Shown: positions 9,801-23,290 of the stretch, in pieces | Numbering within the stretch: position 1 is the first letter of the stretch | How the letters are laid out: each line of letters starts with the position of its first letter | Origin: Pomphorhynchus laevis | Taxonomy: Eukaryota > Acanthocephala > Palaeacanthocephala > Echinorhynchida > Pomphorhynchidae | Assembly: GCA_012934845.2 (NCBI GenBank) | Contig: WNNJ02002157.1 | Coordinates: 124,001 to 188,000, forward strand | Length of the DNA stretch: 64,000 nt | Reading direction: 5' to 3' | Made by a program: the position numbers and the translations under genes | The notes under the pieces: generated by a model | Told to the model about the DNA's origin: nothing | The model's database searches: none | What the model saw: the letters and a program-made list of their open reading frames with translations, nothing else

Positions 9801-12800
9801 ACGGGCAAGGGGATCAGATCTCTCCAGCTTACGCAAGAGCGCCGCCTTCCGTCTGAACCACTTATGGTTTCTCACACACCTGAGAGTCCAGACGAGGCAA
9901 ACAATCGTTGGTAATTGCGAGATGAGGAGTTAAAGAAACCTTGGTCTTTGCTCTGGGGAAGTCCTCTAGAAAAGAAGATTAATCCCGAGATTGATCAGGT
10001 ACCCCCCAGAGGTGCATCTGAGTTTCTCACTTAATGCCAGATGCTGGGCCTGTTTCAGGACCAATCTAGCTTTCTTCAGTACACTTTTGAATTCAATCAA
10101 GTCTGACCCGGTCTACCCCGTAATGGTACACCCCAGTTATTTTACTCAATGTGTAAAGAAGGGGAGGGGTTGATTGTTTAATATGGAATAGAGAGCTGAT
10201 ATTGGACATAGATAACTGGTCTTTTAATCTTGGAAAGAAGCGGATGATGTCCGAGACAACATCTACGCACCTGCGTCCATAAAAAATAGATATGGTATCA
10301 TCAGCTTATACCACTAGATGTTGATCGCGTTTAAATGTCTTAAAGAGTACGATAGAAGCAGCAAGATATACGATAAAAGAAAGTGGGGAGCCTTGAGGCA
10401 CACCTGTAATATAGTAGAATTGACGAGCATCAGAGTCATCTCTATAAAAGAACCGCTTGGTGTACAGCAGTATTTTCATCCGGTTAACAATTCTCTCAGG
10501 TAACTCGAGGGCCCTAAGAGAAGAGATAACAAAGGGAATAAAAATGCAGTCAAATGCAGCAGAAACATCTAGAAAAACAGCCACAACGAGCTGATGACTG
10601 TTGTCCTGACAGAACCGGTGCACCTCACCAACTGAGAATGAACCGAGCGACCTTTGACAAAGCCATGGAAACTTGATGGGATTAAGTTATGCCTACTTAG
10701 ATGGTCACGTATCTACGCGCAACCGCTTTTTCGTAGATGGAGATGATAGAGTTTTGTATCGAAATAGGGTGCAGATCCTTTGGACATGAGACCACTTTTT
10801 TATTGGATAAAAATATTCTGTGGCTAATGTTGATGCCGACAACATCGGAGGAGGGAGGCTAAGAGCAGCGTAATGGCGAACTCATTTTTCTGATTGTCTG
10901 TCAAAAGCTGACAGACCCGAGTGGAGAGTGGCGAATATGATATAAAGTTGCCCGGAAGTGGGCCCCAGGCATTCATGATATCAATAAGCGATAAATCCCT
11001 GCTCCTGAAGTCATCCAGGGCAGAATTGGTTGCGGAGATTGAGTAGCTCTATAATTATGTAGGGTTAGTGACTCCTCCAAAACTTTGTCAAGGCAAATGC
11101 TGCTAATTCAACCAGATGCTCACTTCTTCCAGCAGACAAACTTCTCCTTCTTGAATATCTTCCAGATTGAAGACTGAGATGGATTAAGACGATCAGCGCT
11201 CGCCTTATCTCTACTCGGCTGGAACATATATCTAGAGGTTCAGTATTCTTTCGTGATGGTCTGCTTAAGGGAAATAGAGAGGTTATGAAAGTTAAGCATT
11301 TTAGCTTGGGCGTTGAGTTTTGTTGGAGTAAGTTTGAATAAATGACTTTTATAGGTGGTCGAAAGATTTGCGGTTGCTTGCTAAGAGAGATAGAAATTAA
11401 ATCCGGTCAGACTCGCATTTCCTACGACTGGAAAGGGTTGGATCGCTTGCCAGGAAGTCCACTCGGATTGGATCAAAGTGAAACCTCCTCAACAGCGTGT
11501 CTTCCTCTAACCGCCAGAGTAGTAAGTCATGCGAGGTGGACAGTTGTTGGAACGACTTCTCATCAGGTAGTCCTTAAAGTCACCTCTCGTGTAGCATTTG
11601 TATGCCGAGGAGTGAATTTGTTTTCGTGCAATGAAAAGTTGGGCTGGTGGTTTATGTATAATATACACGTTCCTAGATCTGAGAAGTGCTGCATTAATCC
11701 ATCGACTAGTTCTGTCGTTGAAATCACCAAGTAACATGTCATAGCCGCTATCTAATATACTGTCCAAGAGGTCACGGTTATTGTCAATCTCATCTGGCCG
11801 AATATAGATATTGGCTATACTGATGCGTTTACCGTTCTTGCAGAGTGTTATCGCTAGACAAAACATGTCTGCAAGAATATTTTAATAAGAGGGATGATTA
11901 TAAATGGAATTTAACTAGGGTTAAAAGACCGTAAGAAGAAGATGAGTGAGATAAGGTTATGTACGGAGTAAAGTGGGAAGTTATATGCTTTGAGAGAAAC
12001 CGAGTAATGCCATGGGGAGACCCAATAGATCTAGTTTTCTGAAGGACTATAACATCTGCATTACGATCTGATAAAAGACTAAGGGCAGTTATATTTTTAT
12101 GACCAAGACGGCGTCAGTTAGATTTTTTAAAAGCTTCATGATGGACGCAATTTGTTCAGATATCGATAATTTTATATTTTTAATTTGTTTTATTTTTATA
12201 TTTATAATTTGTTTAATATCGATAATCTTTATGATACTAGTAATAATCAGCCCAGTGCAACTGGCGGCCACGTTATAACTATGATTGACAGTTTTAGAAG
12301 AACTGATGACTGCAGCGGTTACATACCGATTTTGGTAATTTTTAAATTTAGAGAACTTCCGGGACCAGGCTAGATGCTGTTGATTGCAATTGATGCCGCT
12401 TGGAGCTGCTGCATTAATACAACAGGAACACCCTACTGGAGGCAGGGTGTTCCTAGTCCCGTGAGGCGCATATACCACAACATAGTTGTTCTTTGCAAGT
12501 CGAAGCCCAGTGCTCCCAGCTGTGGAATCGGTTCCGTGGGGATAGGTATACTCGCCTTTGCTATTGAAAGTTAATCGCAGATTGCAACCTATGAAAAGGT
12601 TGCAACTGGAGTTAGCCATAAGGCATGCATTGCCAAAGCTAGTGTTCGCAAAAGCGATCGGCAGGGTGGAATTATTTGTCCCTTAATGAATCTAAAGTTG
12701 GAAAGCTGAAATTCAGCATGGAGTTCCTGAGTCTTTTTCTTCACAGGAAGAAAGCAGATTAGAGATTTTAATTGTAGCCTGGATAGGCTTGAAACTGATC

Positions 12801-13153
12801 TTAGCCGAGTCTTTCAGATGTTGTTGGCCGAATTTGACGTAATCTTTCGCCAAGTCTTTATTCAGACACCAAGGACACATGGTAACTAGTACCAAATGTC
12901 TTGGCAAAGTTGAATAAAATTTTATTTTTTCGGAAATTTCATTATGTAGCTCTTCAGAAAGCAGTTAAAATGATTCTTTGTGTCTATGGGTACAGTAGGT
13001 GTTATGATTACCATATTGACCGATTTTTTGATGGAAGGATGTTCCTCCATAGATGATTATTTAGAAGAAATTAAACCACTAACCTGCATTTTTGTAGAAA
13101 ATTCAGCAATATTTTCTAGAGTTTCGTCTTTTGCGATTTTCTTTGATCCATCG
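9800..13153 (-). mobile_element. LINE-B copy 1: jockey/R1-like LINE, 5'-truncated and decayed
   Basis: On the minus strand from 13153 down: remnants of ORF1 (12907-12713 with NKDLAKDYVKFGQQHLKDSA, then 12619-12089 with FIGCNLRLTFN). The APE-type endonuclease follows (around 12060, VIVLQKTRS; 11866-11507 with SIANIYIRP and LLGDFNDRTSRWINAALLRS). The linker is at 11400-11030, and the RT piece at 10623-10306 carries DVSAAFDCIFIPFVISSLRA, ITGVPQGSPLS. Stops are common. The 5' end, after TCTTTGATCCATCGAT, runs straight into the (AATAAT) tail of copy 2 at 13153, so copy 1 landed in or beside that tail. Confidence 0.8.
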
Positions 13154-16100
13154 ATAATAATAAAGTTTCTTTTAAAATAAATAATACAAGGTTCAGGATA
13201 AAAGAAAAACAACTATAACAAGTCAGATCAGCGACCACAAAAAATGTCGTTGTTAGTCTTCACCAAAACAAACGGACTCACGTCTAACAGGATCTGAGCC
13301 CTCCAACCAATCCAACACGCCGCCTTCCGACTTAACAACCAGGGTTACTTCCCCCTCAGGAGTATCTCCTGAGGGGGGGGGAAGAATCCGTCGCTCTACT
13401 TTCTTCTCACCCGAGAAGTAGAGCGACGGATTTGGAGGTGCTTGGGAAGCCCCCAGGAGTTAAGGATATCTGTGTCAGATAGGCCCTTGCTCCTGAAGTC
13501 CCCCCAAGGCGGGATTGACTGAGGTAATTGAGTATCTACATAATTTTGTAGGGATAGTGACTCCTCCAACACTATCAAGACCTATTTATCGGAGTGAAAC
13601 TGTAAATACGCCCTTTATAGGTAGTCAAGAGCAACGCGGTAGCTTGCGAAGATAGGTAGGAATTAAATTCCGTTAGACTCTTATTCCCAATTCGGAGGAA
13701 GCGTTGGATATATGCCTGAAAAAAAGCCACTCTGATGGGGTCAAAGTGGAATATCCTCCAAAGCAACGAATCCTCTTCAATCCGCCGACGAATTAGGTCA
13801 TGATATGTGGTCAGATGTTGGCGCAACTGCTCCGTGCAGAGAGGTTTTAACAACCACATCATATAAAGCAGTAGTATGTCGAGGAGAGAGTTCGTTGATG
13901 TTCAATGAAAGGTAGGGGACGGTGGTTTACGAATAAGATAGTCGTTCCTGGCTCTTCGGAGTGCTGCATTAATCCAACGACTAGTTCTGTCGTTGAAATC
14001 ATCAAGTAACATGTCATAACTGCTATCTATAATCCTATCCCGGAGGTGACGGTTCTTGTGAATCTCACCTGGACGGATGTAGACATTAGCTAGACTGAGG
14101 CGTTTACCGTTCTTCCCGAATGAAATCACTAAACAAGACAGGGCTGGACAAGAATAGTTGCGTAGAAGGAACGATCAAAAGAGCATTTAACTAGGGTTAA
14201 AAGACCTTGAGATGAAGAGGAGTGAGGAGGGGTTATATACGAAGTGTAGTGGGAACAAATGTGCTTAGAGATGAATCGAGTAATGTCCTGGGGGAGACTG
14301 ATAGACCGCGTCTCCTGAAGGACTATAAAATCTGCATCTCTACCAGATAGAAATTTAAGGACAGAAGCTCCTCTCGAATTCCACTGAAGGATATTCAGTG
14401 AAAATGGCTCACGGGTATTCTGCATTGTGTTAGGTCAGCTGGGTAGGATTGCCTCATTCCTGAACATAACTAGGGGCGAAAAAGTGGCCCTTCCCGCCAC
14501 CAACTCCGTCCTGGGGGAGCACTTGCTCACTGGCAGTGTCTTTATCTCCCATTGAGGCACCTATTTTGCCCTTTAACATTTTCCAATCTTCATGAAGGAA
14601 GGCGTGGGCCGCGCCCCATGAAGATTCTGGAACTGCAAATTGTTTCGGTATTTTAGGACGAGTATAAAAGACCGCAGCCAGGGCGGCTACCATATTCTCC
14701 ACCCTCTTGATATTGGATTGTATCTTGATATCGGCGATACGAAGGATGTCACTGTCGGACATTCTAGAGGCAGTGTCGGAATATGATTCCACTTTCTTAG
14801 CTTGCACTTGTCTGGCGAACGTGTTTCTATATTCCCCGAACCGCGTGCATTTACGCTTTCATGCCTGATGGATCCCACCACAATTAGAACATAAGGGCGA
14901 GCCACGCATTTATCTACAGATACCAAGCTATGGCAAGACGCAAGACCACAGACTCCACAAGTTTTCGTGCGAGAACAGTTAGAGGCACAGTGCCCCCAAC
15001 TATTGCAGACACTTGCCTACGGGCATTGTCTTCATTTCCCAATATTACCGCAACTTTTCCTGTCTTAGACTTATTAAATTTTCCTATCTTGACCAGTGGA
15101 ACTTTTGGAGCAGAAACTCCTCTTTTTTGATCCCTTTCATGCCGGAGGGACAGTAATAACTGGAGTCGAAAAGAACGATGCACCATGTTTCTTGAACAGC
15201 GACTCCAATTGCTGAAAAATCTCTCGTCTAGTAGCGTTGATAAGCTGTAAAATATCGCTATCATTCATTCTACCAGCTGCTGCTCCAAAGCTGGCGGGTT
15301 TAATCTTTTTTGGGTTGAAGGATAGGTTTCGGTATTTGTAGTTTTTAAATTCGATACATTTTCTTGGCCATGCCGAATGTGCTCCACCGCAGTTTGAGCA
15401 CTTTAGTGGGTCGAAGCACTTATCTCCGACACGAGGACAGCTGGTCAGGCCGCAACCTCCACAAGAACTGGCCCTCCCACACCCGGTGCTCCAATTACCC
15501 TATAGGTGGCAAGTGTGGCAGTGGGGAAAAGTCATGTCGTTTGAACTTAGTAGAGTAAACTTCAGATTGTGCCCCAAAAAGGGGGTTACATGCATATTTA
15601 GCTAGCGTATCAGCCGTATTAAGAGGGGCTGTGACGAAGCCAATCGGGAATGGAAAGCCATTCCTCCTCGTTATCGTCCTGAAGTTAGAGATATTATAAC
15701 ATTGTTTTAAAGAATTGATATATTTTTCCTCAAGGTATCGAGAAAGATTATTAATTTTAAGCGAATCCAAAATTGGATTGTATTGTAGAAATCCAAAGTG
15801 CGATATATCCCTTTTGAAGAATTCCTCGTAATCCTTGGCAAGGTCATTAGATACGAATGAAATTTTTATTTCTGTTTCGAAATATTTTACTGAATAAAAC
15901 AAGATCCTGTTGTTGAATGTTTCATTGTATTTTCTCAGAAATAGATTGAATAAGTTATGGCGCACTTGAAGCGCAGAAAGTTTGATAATTATCAGATTTT
16001 TTAGTTTGGGAATAGAGGAAGTTCCCTAATACTATCATTCCAATTGGAGGTTAACAAATCTCTTACCTCGTTCATAGAAAAAGTAGACGATACCTGAGAT

Positions 16101-16260
16101 TCTTCCAAAAAATTATTCAAATTTGCTTGTATTTCCTTATTCTTTGATCCTCCGATTGTTACTTCACTGCGCATTTTTGTGATATGATCCATCGATACTT
16201 ACATTACTTTGCAATTTTGTGTTTTCTTCCATTGTGAATTTTAGTTTGATGTTTTAGTGA
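13154..16260 (-). mobile_element. LINE-B copy 2: full 5' half, large internal deletion of the RT
   Basis: ORF1 starts at an ATG at 16192 (MDHITKMRSEVTIGGSKNKE), continues at 15965-15495 (RHNLFNLFLRKYNETFNNR; PLNTADTLAKYACNPLFG) and has zinc knuckles near 15470-15360 (CGGCGLTSCPRVGDKC and CSNCGGAHSAWPRKC). ORF2 shows the APE endonuclease at 14425-13902 (SLNILQWNSRGA, IVLQETRSI, SLANVYIRPGEI, LLDDFNDRTSRWINAALRRA) and the linker at 13862-13436. The RT is absent: at about 13436 the sequence passes through two hairpins directly to the 3' UTR (ACACGCCGCCTTCCGAC near 13315). It ends in a short AATAAT run near 13155. Confidence 0.8.
13351..13432. repeat. Two adjacent hairpins at the deletion junction of LINE-B copy 2
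   Basis: The first is CCCCCTCAGGAG (13351-13362), loop TAT, CTCCTGAGGGGG (13366-13377), all pairs perfect. The second has 17-nt arms at 13385-13401 and 13416-13432 (inner part TCCGTCGCTCTACTT with its reverse complement). Only the right arm of the second hairpin is normal LINE-B sequence; the left arm is an inverted copy of it. Confidence 0.85.
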
Positions 16261-16449
16261 AATAAGGGGGCATAACTAATCATTTGAACTTCTGCTATAT
16301 GTTATTTATCAAATAACTAGCAATTTTTTACAATGCTTCGCAATTGTCAATAACGAGTGAAAGCGTTCAGTCATTTTTCACATACTGCGGTAACTATTAT
16401 CATTAACAGTAATAAGTGGAGAATGGATTCCAGTCAGGAAGATTTACAG

Positions 16450-17250
16450 GATGTTAATATGAATAAGGGGTTATAAAAATTCTCATTTAACCTCAGAAAG
16501 GATACATTGGATACTTTCATAGCAACTTAAAGAAAGAAAAAATTAGTCATATGGAATCAATGCCCTTGAAGTATAATACGGTTGTAGCAAATAATCACCC
16601 TAAGAACCATATTTTTCCAGCGTCATGCATTTATTATAACGGGTTCGATGCTACACAGTCCTCAATCAATGTTAAGGATGTGGGGTGTGTAAATTTGACG
16701 AATTCCACAGATCACACGACAGAATTGGAGCAAATAATCGTAACGCAACAGAATGCGATTATCAAATTAAATGATGCTATTCGTGTTCTTACCGAGAAAA
16801 TTGAGGGTTTGGAATCGATATTTAGTAAGTCTAAGAACGTAGAAGCAGAAAGTAACATGACTATTCCTAAAAACATACAGGAAAAAAATGTTAGAACAGC
16901 AGTAAGTTGATGATTGGCAAGCAGTGAAAGCTAAACATATAGACAAAGGAAAGAGTAATGCACACCTTAATATGATCCCAGACGAGCAATAGAGGACGAT
17001 TAGTATGGTTTCTAGATCTTTCCTTAGATGAATTGTCTGCACCTAGCTAAAAAATAAATCTGATTAGTTTTAATTGTGTTTCTGTTAAGAGTGTGGGTGC
17101 TTCATTGATACAGTTTGTCACGATATTCTATTGTTACAGGAAGCTAGATCCAGCATTTTACTGAAGAGGGATTTTCATGGAATTGCTGATTCTTATGAAT
17201 GTATTACGAACAGTGAAAAGAATAAGAACTTTTTAGTAACGATGGTCAAT
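16450..17250 (+). mobile_element. LINE-C, 5' part: ORF1 and start of the endonuclease
   Basis: The open frame 16551-16910 (119 residues) has a heptad-like segment, LEQIIVTQQNAIIKLNDAI then RVLTEKIEGLESIF, a likely coiled coil of the kind found in LINE ORF1 proteins. After it, around 17055-17240, frames give LISFNCVSVKSVGASL, then ILLLQEARSS, the first strands of an APE-type endonuclease (Asn/Glu catalytic region). The element is cut at about 17250 by the Naiad PLE and resumes at about 20060. Confidence 0.65.
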
Positions 17251-20048
17251 AATAAATTATTTATACAGCATAATAGTCGAACTATATTTCATAAACATAT
17301 GATATTAATAGGACATGATATTAAAAGCTGTAAATTATTTATTTTAGAACATATTATTGAAGAAAACATTTCAATATTAAATCAAAAACTATTAGAAAAA
17401 GAAAATTTTTGGATAAAACGCTTAATTTCATGTACCCATTAGGATTGAACGACGTGGTACAAGGAATTGGCAGAAGTAGTATAATACATAATAAACAACT
17501 ATATTATAATAATCCAGTTAAATGCAAGGCAAGAAGTCATAGTGATAAAAGGAATAGGAAAAATAGAGTTAAAAATGTTAAAAAAGATATGTATATAAAT
17601 GAACGATTAGAAATATTAAAACAACTTTTAAGAGATAATAAGCTAAAAGATCTTTATGTAAATATAAGAAGTTATTCTAAAGATATCATATATTCAATAA
17701 ATCAAAAATTAATTAACGATTATGAACGGTTAAGTAAGACAGTTAGTGTAATACAAAGTTATCGTACAAAAAATGTTAATTATAACAATAAAAAATATAC
17801 ATTAACAAACACTTCATTAATAAATGTACAGATAACATAAATATAGCCGGACTTTTAAATAATTCTAAAAGTAAAGAAATAATAGGGTCAGATTTAAGAA
17901 AAAAAATTCCTAAAATAAGGTATATGTTGCTACCGGCATTAGGACGAAAAATATGTAATTTTAATAAAGAATTAAAATCAATATGTAACGATAATATTAG
18001 AAACATAATGGAAACAGAATGCAATTGTAAAAGTCTTAGTTTTGATAAAAAAATATGAACATATATGTACCCATAATCTAGAATTAATTGAAAATTGTGA
18101 ATTAAGAAAGCTGCTATCAAAAGGGTATAAATATAGATTAAATAACAACAACGACAAAAATAAAATTTACAGTTCGTTATATAATAACTTAAATGATTAC
18201 TTTAGTAAGCTGATTAATAGTGAAAGCTCGAATATATCTAAGATAAAAATTTGGAAAGATTATATATTTGATAAAATTAAAAATAAAATGAAAATAACAA
18301 ACAATTATAAAAGGAAAGATAAAATTAATAAAGATATGTATAAAGAACTTACTAAATTAAAGGATAACTATATAATAACAACTATTGATAAAGCTAGTAA
18401 TAACTTTGTCTTCATATGCAAAAAGCTTTATTATGATATACTAATGAAAGAGGTTAATTCTAATGATTTAAATGTAAATCCAACATATGAACGTAGTGAG
18501 TTGAGTTTAGAAACAATTATTACAAGTCACTGTTCTATAATGGATAAAAAGGGTATAAAGGTTGAATTAGATAATAAAACTATACCTATATTATATTGCA
18601 ATCCAAAATTACATAAAAATCCAATAAAACATATGTAGTGCGTATGTAATGCGTTTAAATGTTTATTAAAACCGCTTTCTGCCTATATGAATAAAATATT
18701 TTAAGTAATTAAAGCACACTTTAAAAAATATTGTAAGGTAATTGAAATTAATACTTGTATAAAACACTATTTCAGTATTAATTCTACAAAAGAATTTTTA
18801 GAACAGACAAAAGGAATAAATTTTCAAAATATAAATACATACGATTTTAGTACGCTTTATATAAATCTAGGTTTAGTAGATATTAAAGAAGCGTTCGTAA
18901 AATTAATTAATCTTATATTCGGAAAAAGATATACATATATATGCTATAATAACTATAACGCATATCTAACAAAAATTAAACCATCAATTAAATATAACTA
19001 TATGGATAAAATTTAATTATTAGAATCCTTAAATATTTTAATAAATTAAAATTATTTAAAAGTAGTGACATCTATATTTAGACAAATAAAAGGAGTTCCA
19101 ATGGGAGTAATAGTAGCCCAAATATAGCTGACTTATTTTTAAGTTTCATATAATGTGAATTTATTCATAACTGTTTAAAAAATAAATCTAAACTATATAA
19201 ATATATGAAATATACGTTTCGATACATTGATGATATATGTGAATTTAATTTTAACAATTTGTATTCAATTAGTGAGCACATTTATCCAGAAAGCCTTATT
19301 CTTAACAAAACCAATATTAATGATAAAGAAGGTGTATATCTAGATATGAACATTAAATTAACATTAACTAAAACTACTATTAATTTATATCGTAATGATG
19401 ACATTTAAATTTACAAGAAACATATTTTTGCATGAGCATTCATGTCTACCATATAATATAAAATATAATTCATTAAATAATAAAATTTTAAGAATTGCAA
19501 CAATATGTAATGATATTGGCTTTCTTCAAAATCATTTAAATAATTTAATAGATACATATTTTAAACTAGGTTACTATAAAAATAACATCAAGCAGAAAAA
19601 AGTAAAATATATAAATCAACACAATAATATAAAGAATAAATTTAAAATCTTAAGTGGCAAATTTTTATGGATGGATAATAAATAATATACTTTCCATTAG
19701 AATAAGATACTAGATAGTTATTTCAAAGGAAATACATCATTAGCATGTATTTAGCCCCGCTACTATGCTGGCTAGAAGAGTTATGGACCAAAACCTGATA
19801 GCAAGCAGTTCCTCCTGATGACCTCTAATCCTTATTCTGATACAACGTCTGTTATTTATTAGTCAATTCATTAAAATAACTTTTTAAATTTCAATTTTTT
19901 TATTTTAACTTGATTTAAATTATAGAAAATATAAAAACAATTATTAATTTTATTATTTAATTATCACTTTTTGATTTAGCACTATTATGTTTTGTTTAGT
20001 TTATAATTATATTAAATAAGTAGACTCAGTTAGCTGATTTGATTGATT
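17251..20048 (+). mobile_element. Naiad-type PLE copy B: longest copy, inserted in LINE-C
   Basis: Coding pieces at 17131-17442 (PLE part from ~17250), 17409-17840, 18042-18638, 18640-19110, 19205-19408 and 19395-19685 follow one protein. In order: the end of an N-terminal GIY-YIG nuclease (LLEKENFWIKRL, then HLGLNDVVQGIG); the CNCKSLSF Cys motif with HICTHNLELIENCELRKLLS and KGYKYR; IITTIDKASNNFVFICKK; ILYCNPKLHKNP; then the RT with DFSTLY, RYIDDIC and the thumb up to LSGKFLWMDNK. An N-terminal nuclease plus CxC motif marks the Naiad clade of PLEs, unlike canonical ones. The first part of the nuclease is missing, as in 5'-truncated insertion. Frameshifts show it is dead. The tail ends near 20045. 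Confidence 0.8.
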
Positions 20049-20059
20049 TTTCCATTGTA

Positions 20060-21715
20060 GAACCGTGGGGTGGGCCCCATGGAGTAATAATTTTGATTTA
20101 TAATTCGAGGGCGCTATTAGTGAATATGTACATAAAACCCGGATTTATTGAAAAAAAATAAAAAAAATATGGTAGCTCGTGGTTTAATACACGTAGCTAA
20201 CTTAAATCCTCATTGAATGGTAGGAGATTTTAATGACAAAGATGGAGCTCTTTGTCAAAAAGTACTGATAAATCGAATGGCGTTGAATTTACATGCCTCC
20301 TTCCATTTTTCAATACTATGTACACACGTACTACTATTGATAAGGCTTTTTCTTCACTATCTAATAATAGATTGAAGTTGATTTGGAAAGATAATATAGA
20401 TTCGGGGATTTACGATTGCGAGCACATGGCAGTGAGTTGGGGATGAACCCTGCAATATATCTATAAAGACATATTTTGACATAATAAAAACAGATAAAGC
20501 AGCCTTTATATATCTATAAAGACATAATTGTGTGATATTAGAGAATTTAACAAGGAATTAAGCTCGAAGCTAGATAAAATGGATAAATCAGATAACCTTA
20601 CACAGTCTTCGATAGCTTTTATTTTCGACACAATTAAAAAATGCCGTAACATATTTACAAGAATGTTCCCCGTAATCAAATTATGGTTCATTATTATTAA
20701 TGAACCATAATAAAAAATTATGGTTTATTAAATACAGCGGAAACAAGGAGGAAATTGAGTGAAATCATATGTAACTAGAGAAATAAATTTTAGTCGATTA
20801 TATTAGGCAAATTTAAGCAGAAGCAAAATACTCTAAAGTTTGAACAAAATAATCTAAACCTAGGTGAAGTATAATAAAAAAAATAAAGATACAAGCTGGA
20901 AATCTGGGGAAAAGCAATGGATCGCCAAAGAAGGCGAGAAAGAAGTGATTATAAAGATTTTTGATTGCCACACTAAAAATGTAGTTACTGTTTCACAATG
21001 GAAGTTATTTTTGGGGTTTATATTTTGGAAGGAACACTATGTAATAACACTGATGTAGTTATTGATGTAGCGGATTGGCCCAAGATACCTAAAATAACGT
21101 CTAATGGTATATCATCACATGATGCAACTATAAAACTTTCAGATGACAAAAATAGGAAACGCATAGCTGAATTTATGTTCCGGGAGAATTGCCAGTATAG
21201 ATACTGGTCAGGGTAAAATTATTTTTCTCTCCAAGTCTATTATCATAGACTGTCCAAAAAGCATCCACCCGGTCACGATCTCTAACACTTTAATTAATGA
21301 AAGAGATATCGCCCGCAAAATATCATCTTAATGGATAATAACAATTTATTTCCGAAGAACAACTTCGGATTTCAAAAAGGAAAAAGTTCAACCATGGCGG
21401 TGAATTACATCCAAGATATCTTGACGAAGAATATACTTTCAAAAATTATATATTCTAGATTTCACATCGGCTTTTGATATCGTTCTTCACCAGTGTATAT
21501 TTGAGCACATGATTAGACTTAGAATTCATCTGTGCCTGAATTTTAGGATATTTTGTCAATCAAATCTAGATCAGCTAAGAAGATAGATTGATTTGACTAT
21601 GAGAGGAAATTTAAAATAAAAGACGTACCTCATGGTTCTCCTAAATCGCCTATACTGTATGCTTTAACTACATGACATCTAGTCAAGGGTGTACTAACTG
21701 TTATTTACGAATTTA
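20060..21715 (+). mobile_element. LINE-C, 3' part: endonuclease C-terminus and reverse transcriptase
   Basis: After the PLE the LINE resumes with ILIYNSRALLVNMYIKPGF, VGDFNDKDGAL (the GDFN motif of APE endonucleases) and TTIDKAFSSLSNNRLKL. A linker follows at 20860-21220 (WKSGEKQWIAKEGEKE). The RT starts at 21345 with NNFGFQKGKSSTMAVNYIQD and DFTSAFDIVLHQCIF, and reaches a PHGSP-type motif near 21635. The RT is truncated before its YADD motif by about 21715. Several frame breaks are present. Confidence 0.65.
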
Positions 21716-21822
21716 CTGCTTGACCACTTCCATTATTTCATAAACTTATTCTGTTTTAAGATTGTCGAATAAAACCATTTACGTGGAGATTCTCATAACA
21801 ATTTATTCAACAATGATTTTAA

Positions 21823-23290
21823 ATGGATTCGATGCTGCGTCCTGCGAAATTCGAAGGTAAATCGGATGCCACTATGACTCAATTCAAACACTGGATTCGA
21901 ACGTTCGAAAACTGCATCGAAGAAATCGTATCAACAAATGCGTCTCGGTTTCTTAATAAACTTCATCTACTAATCAGTTATGTATCCAGCAAAGTCTATG
22001 ATCTTGTATCCAACTGCGCTACATACGAAGAGGCGAAGCTCATTCTCGAAAAGACTTTTCTAAAACCCGCAAATGCAATTTTTGCGCGACATCGACTGGC
22101 CACGCGAAAACAGAGTAATCTCGAAACTATTGATAACTTTGTGCGTCAATTGATTCAACTAGCGAAAAATGAGATTTTTAGGAGGCGACGGCAAAAGTTC
22201 ATGCTGAAGAAGCGATTCGAGATGTTCTAATATTTGGGATGAAAGAATCTACTATACGACAAAAGTTGTTAGAACACAATGATCTATCTCTTGACAGGGT
22301 GGTAACAACGGCGAAAACCATTGAAACTGCTCAAAAAGATGCCCACAGTAGTATATCACATACCTCGGACAACCCAGTGTTTTCTGCTTTAGCTCAACCG
22401 GATTTCAAGAGTCCCGTAGACACTAAAGTTATCAACAATTGTTCAGCAGTGACGAAAAATCTCTTCTGTGGAGGATCTCGGTAGGGTTCTTCGATATACA
22501 GCTTCTGCGGAAAGAGTTATCACTTACGAACAAAATGTCCGGCGAGAGATCTTTATTGCTGCAAATGTGGAAAACAAGACATTTTGGTATTGTATGTAGA
22601 TCATCGCAACACTTGTGTTCATCGTTCAGAATCATAACCTTACCATGACTTGTTCAATGCCAATACATGGATACAGTTTGATTTCCGTCAAGATTGGAGA
22701 TATTACAGTTTCTGCATTTGTCGATAGCGGAAGTGTACATAATTTCATGTCTATTCATACTCAGCAAAAGTGCAAGCTGCTCACACATAAATCTGTCGAA
22801 ACGATCAATTTAGTGTCTGCCTATCGCAAAGTAAAAACAGTCGATCATTGCTTTGTGGATTGAAATATCGGAAACAGGTTCTATAACGATCTAAAAATTT
22901 CAATTCTACCTGGATTATGCTCGTCCTAAATTCTTGGTCAAGACTTTATGAAACAAAATAGAAAGGTGGCTTTCACGTACGAGGATGGTATATCACTAGA
23001 GCTAACTGTATGCGCTACGACTTGTCTAAAAATTACCCCTTCTATCCTATTCACAAATTTGACAGCGGATCTTCATCCTATTGCCACTAAGTCTATAAGT
23101 CATTCGAAATCTGATTTGAACTTCATCAAACAAGAAATTGATATACTTTGAGTGAGCAGAGACGTTATGTTATGTTGAACTTGATCTGGACTGCAGTTTA
23201 ATGGAAGGTTGCTACTAGGACATCTTGATAAATATCTAGTCGATATCGTATCCTCAGTTCCGTTCTGTCTTTGAACTATAGCATAGTGGT
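21823..23290 (+). mobile_element. Ty3/Gypsy LTR-retrotransposon fossil: gag and protease part
   Basis: A broken remnant of a Ty3/Gypsy element, probably of the CsRN1-like group by resemblance of its gag. The parts seen are a gag region (21823-22480) and an aspartic protease region with the DSG motif (22680-22800), followed by a short stretch before the polymerase. Reverse transcriptase, integrase and LTRs are not found. It carries several breaks and is old. It meets the opposite-strand element at about 23290. Confidence 0.75.

Noticed and set aside
11342-11734. Plus-strand open frame of 130 codons
   Set aside because: Antisense shadow of the LINE-B endonuclease and linker.
16767-17042. Minus-strand Cys-rich frame MQTIHLRKDLETILIVLYCS
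   Set aside because: Antisense to LINE-C ORF1 and the ORF1-ORF2 spacer; no supporting motif.
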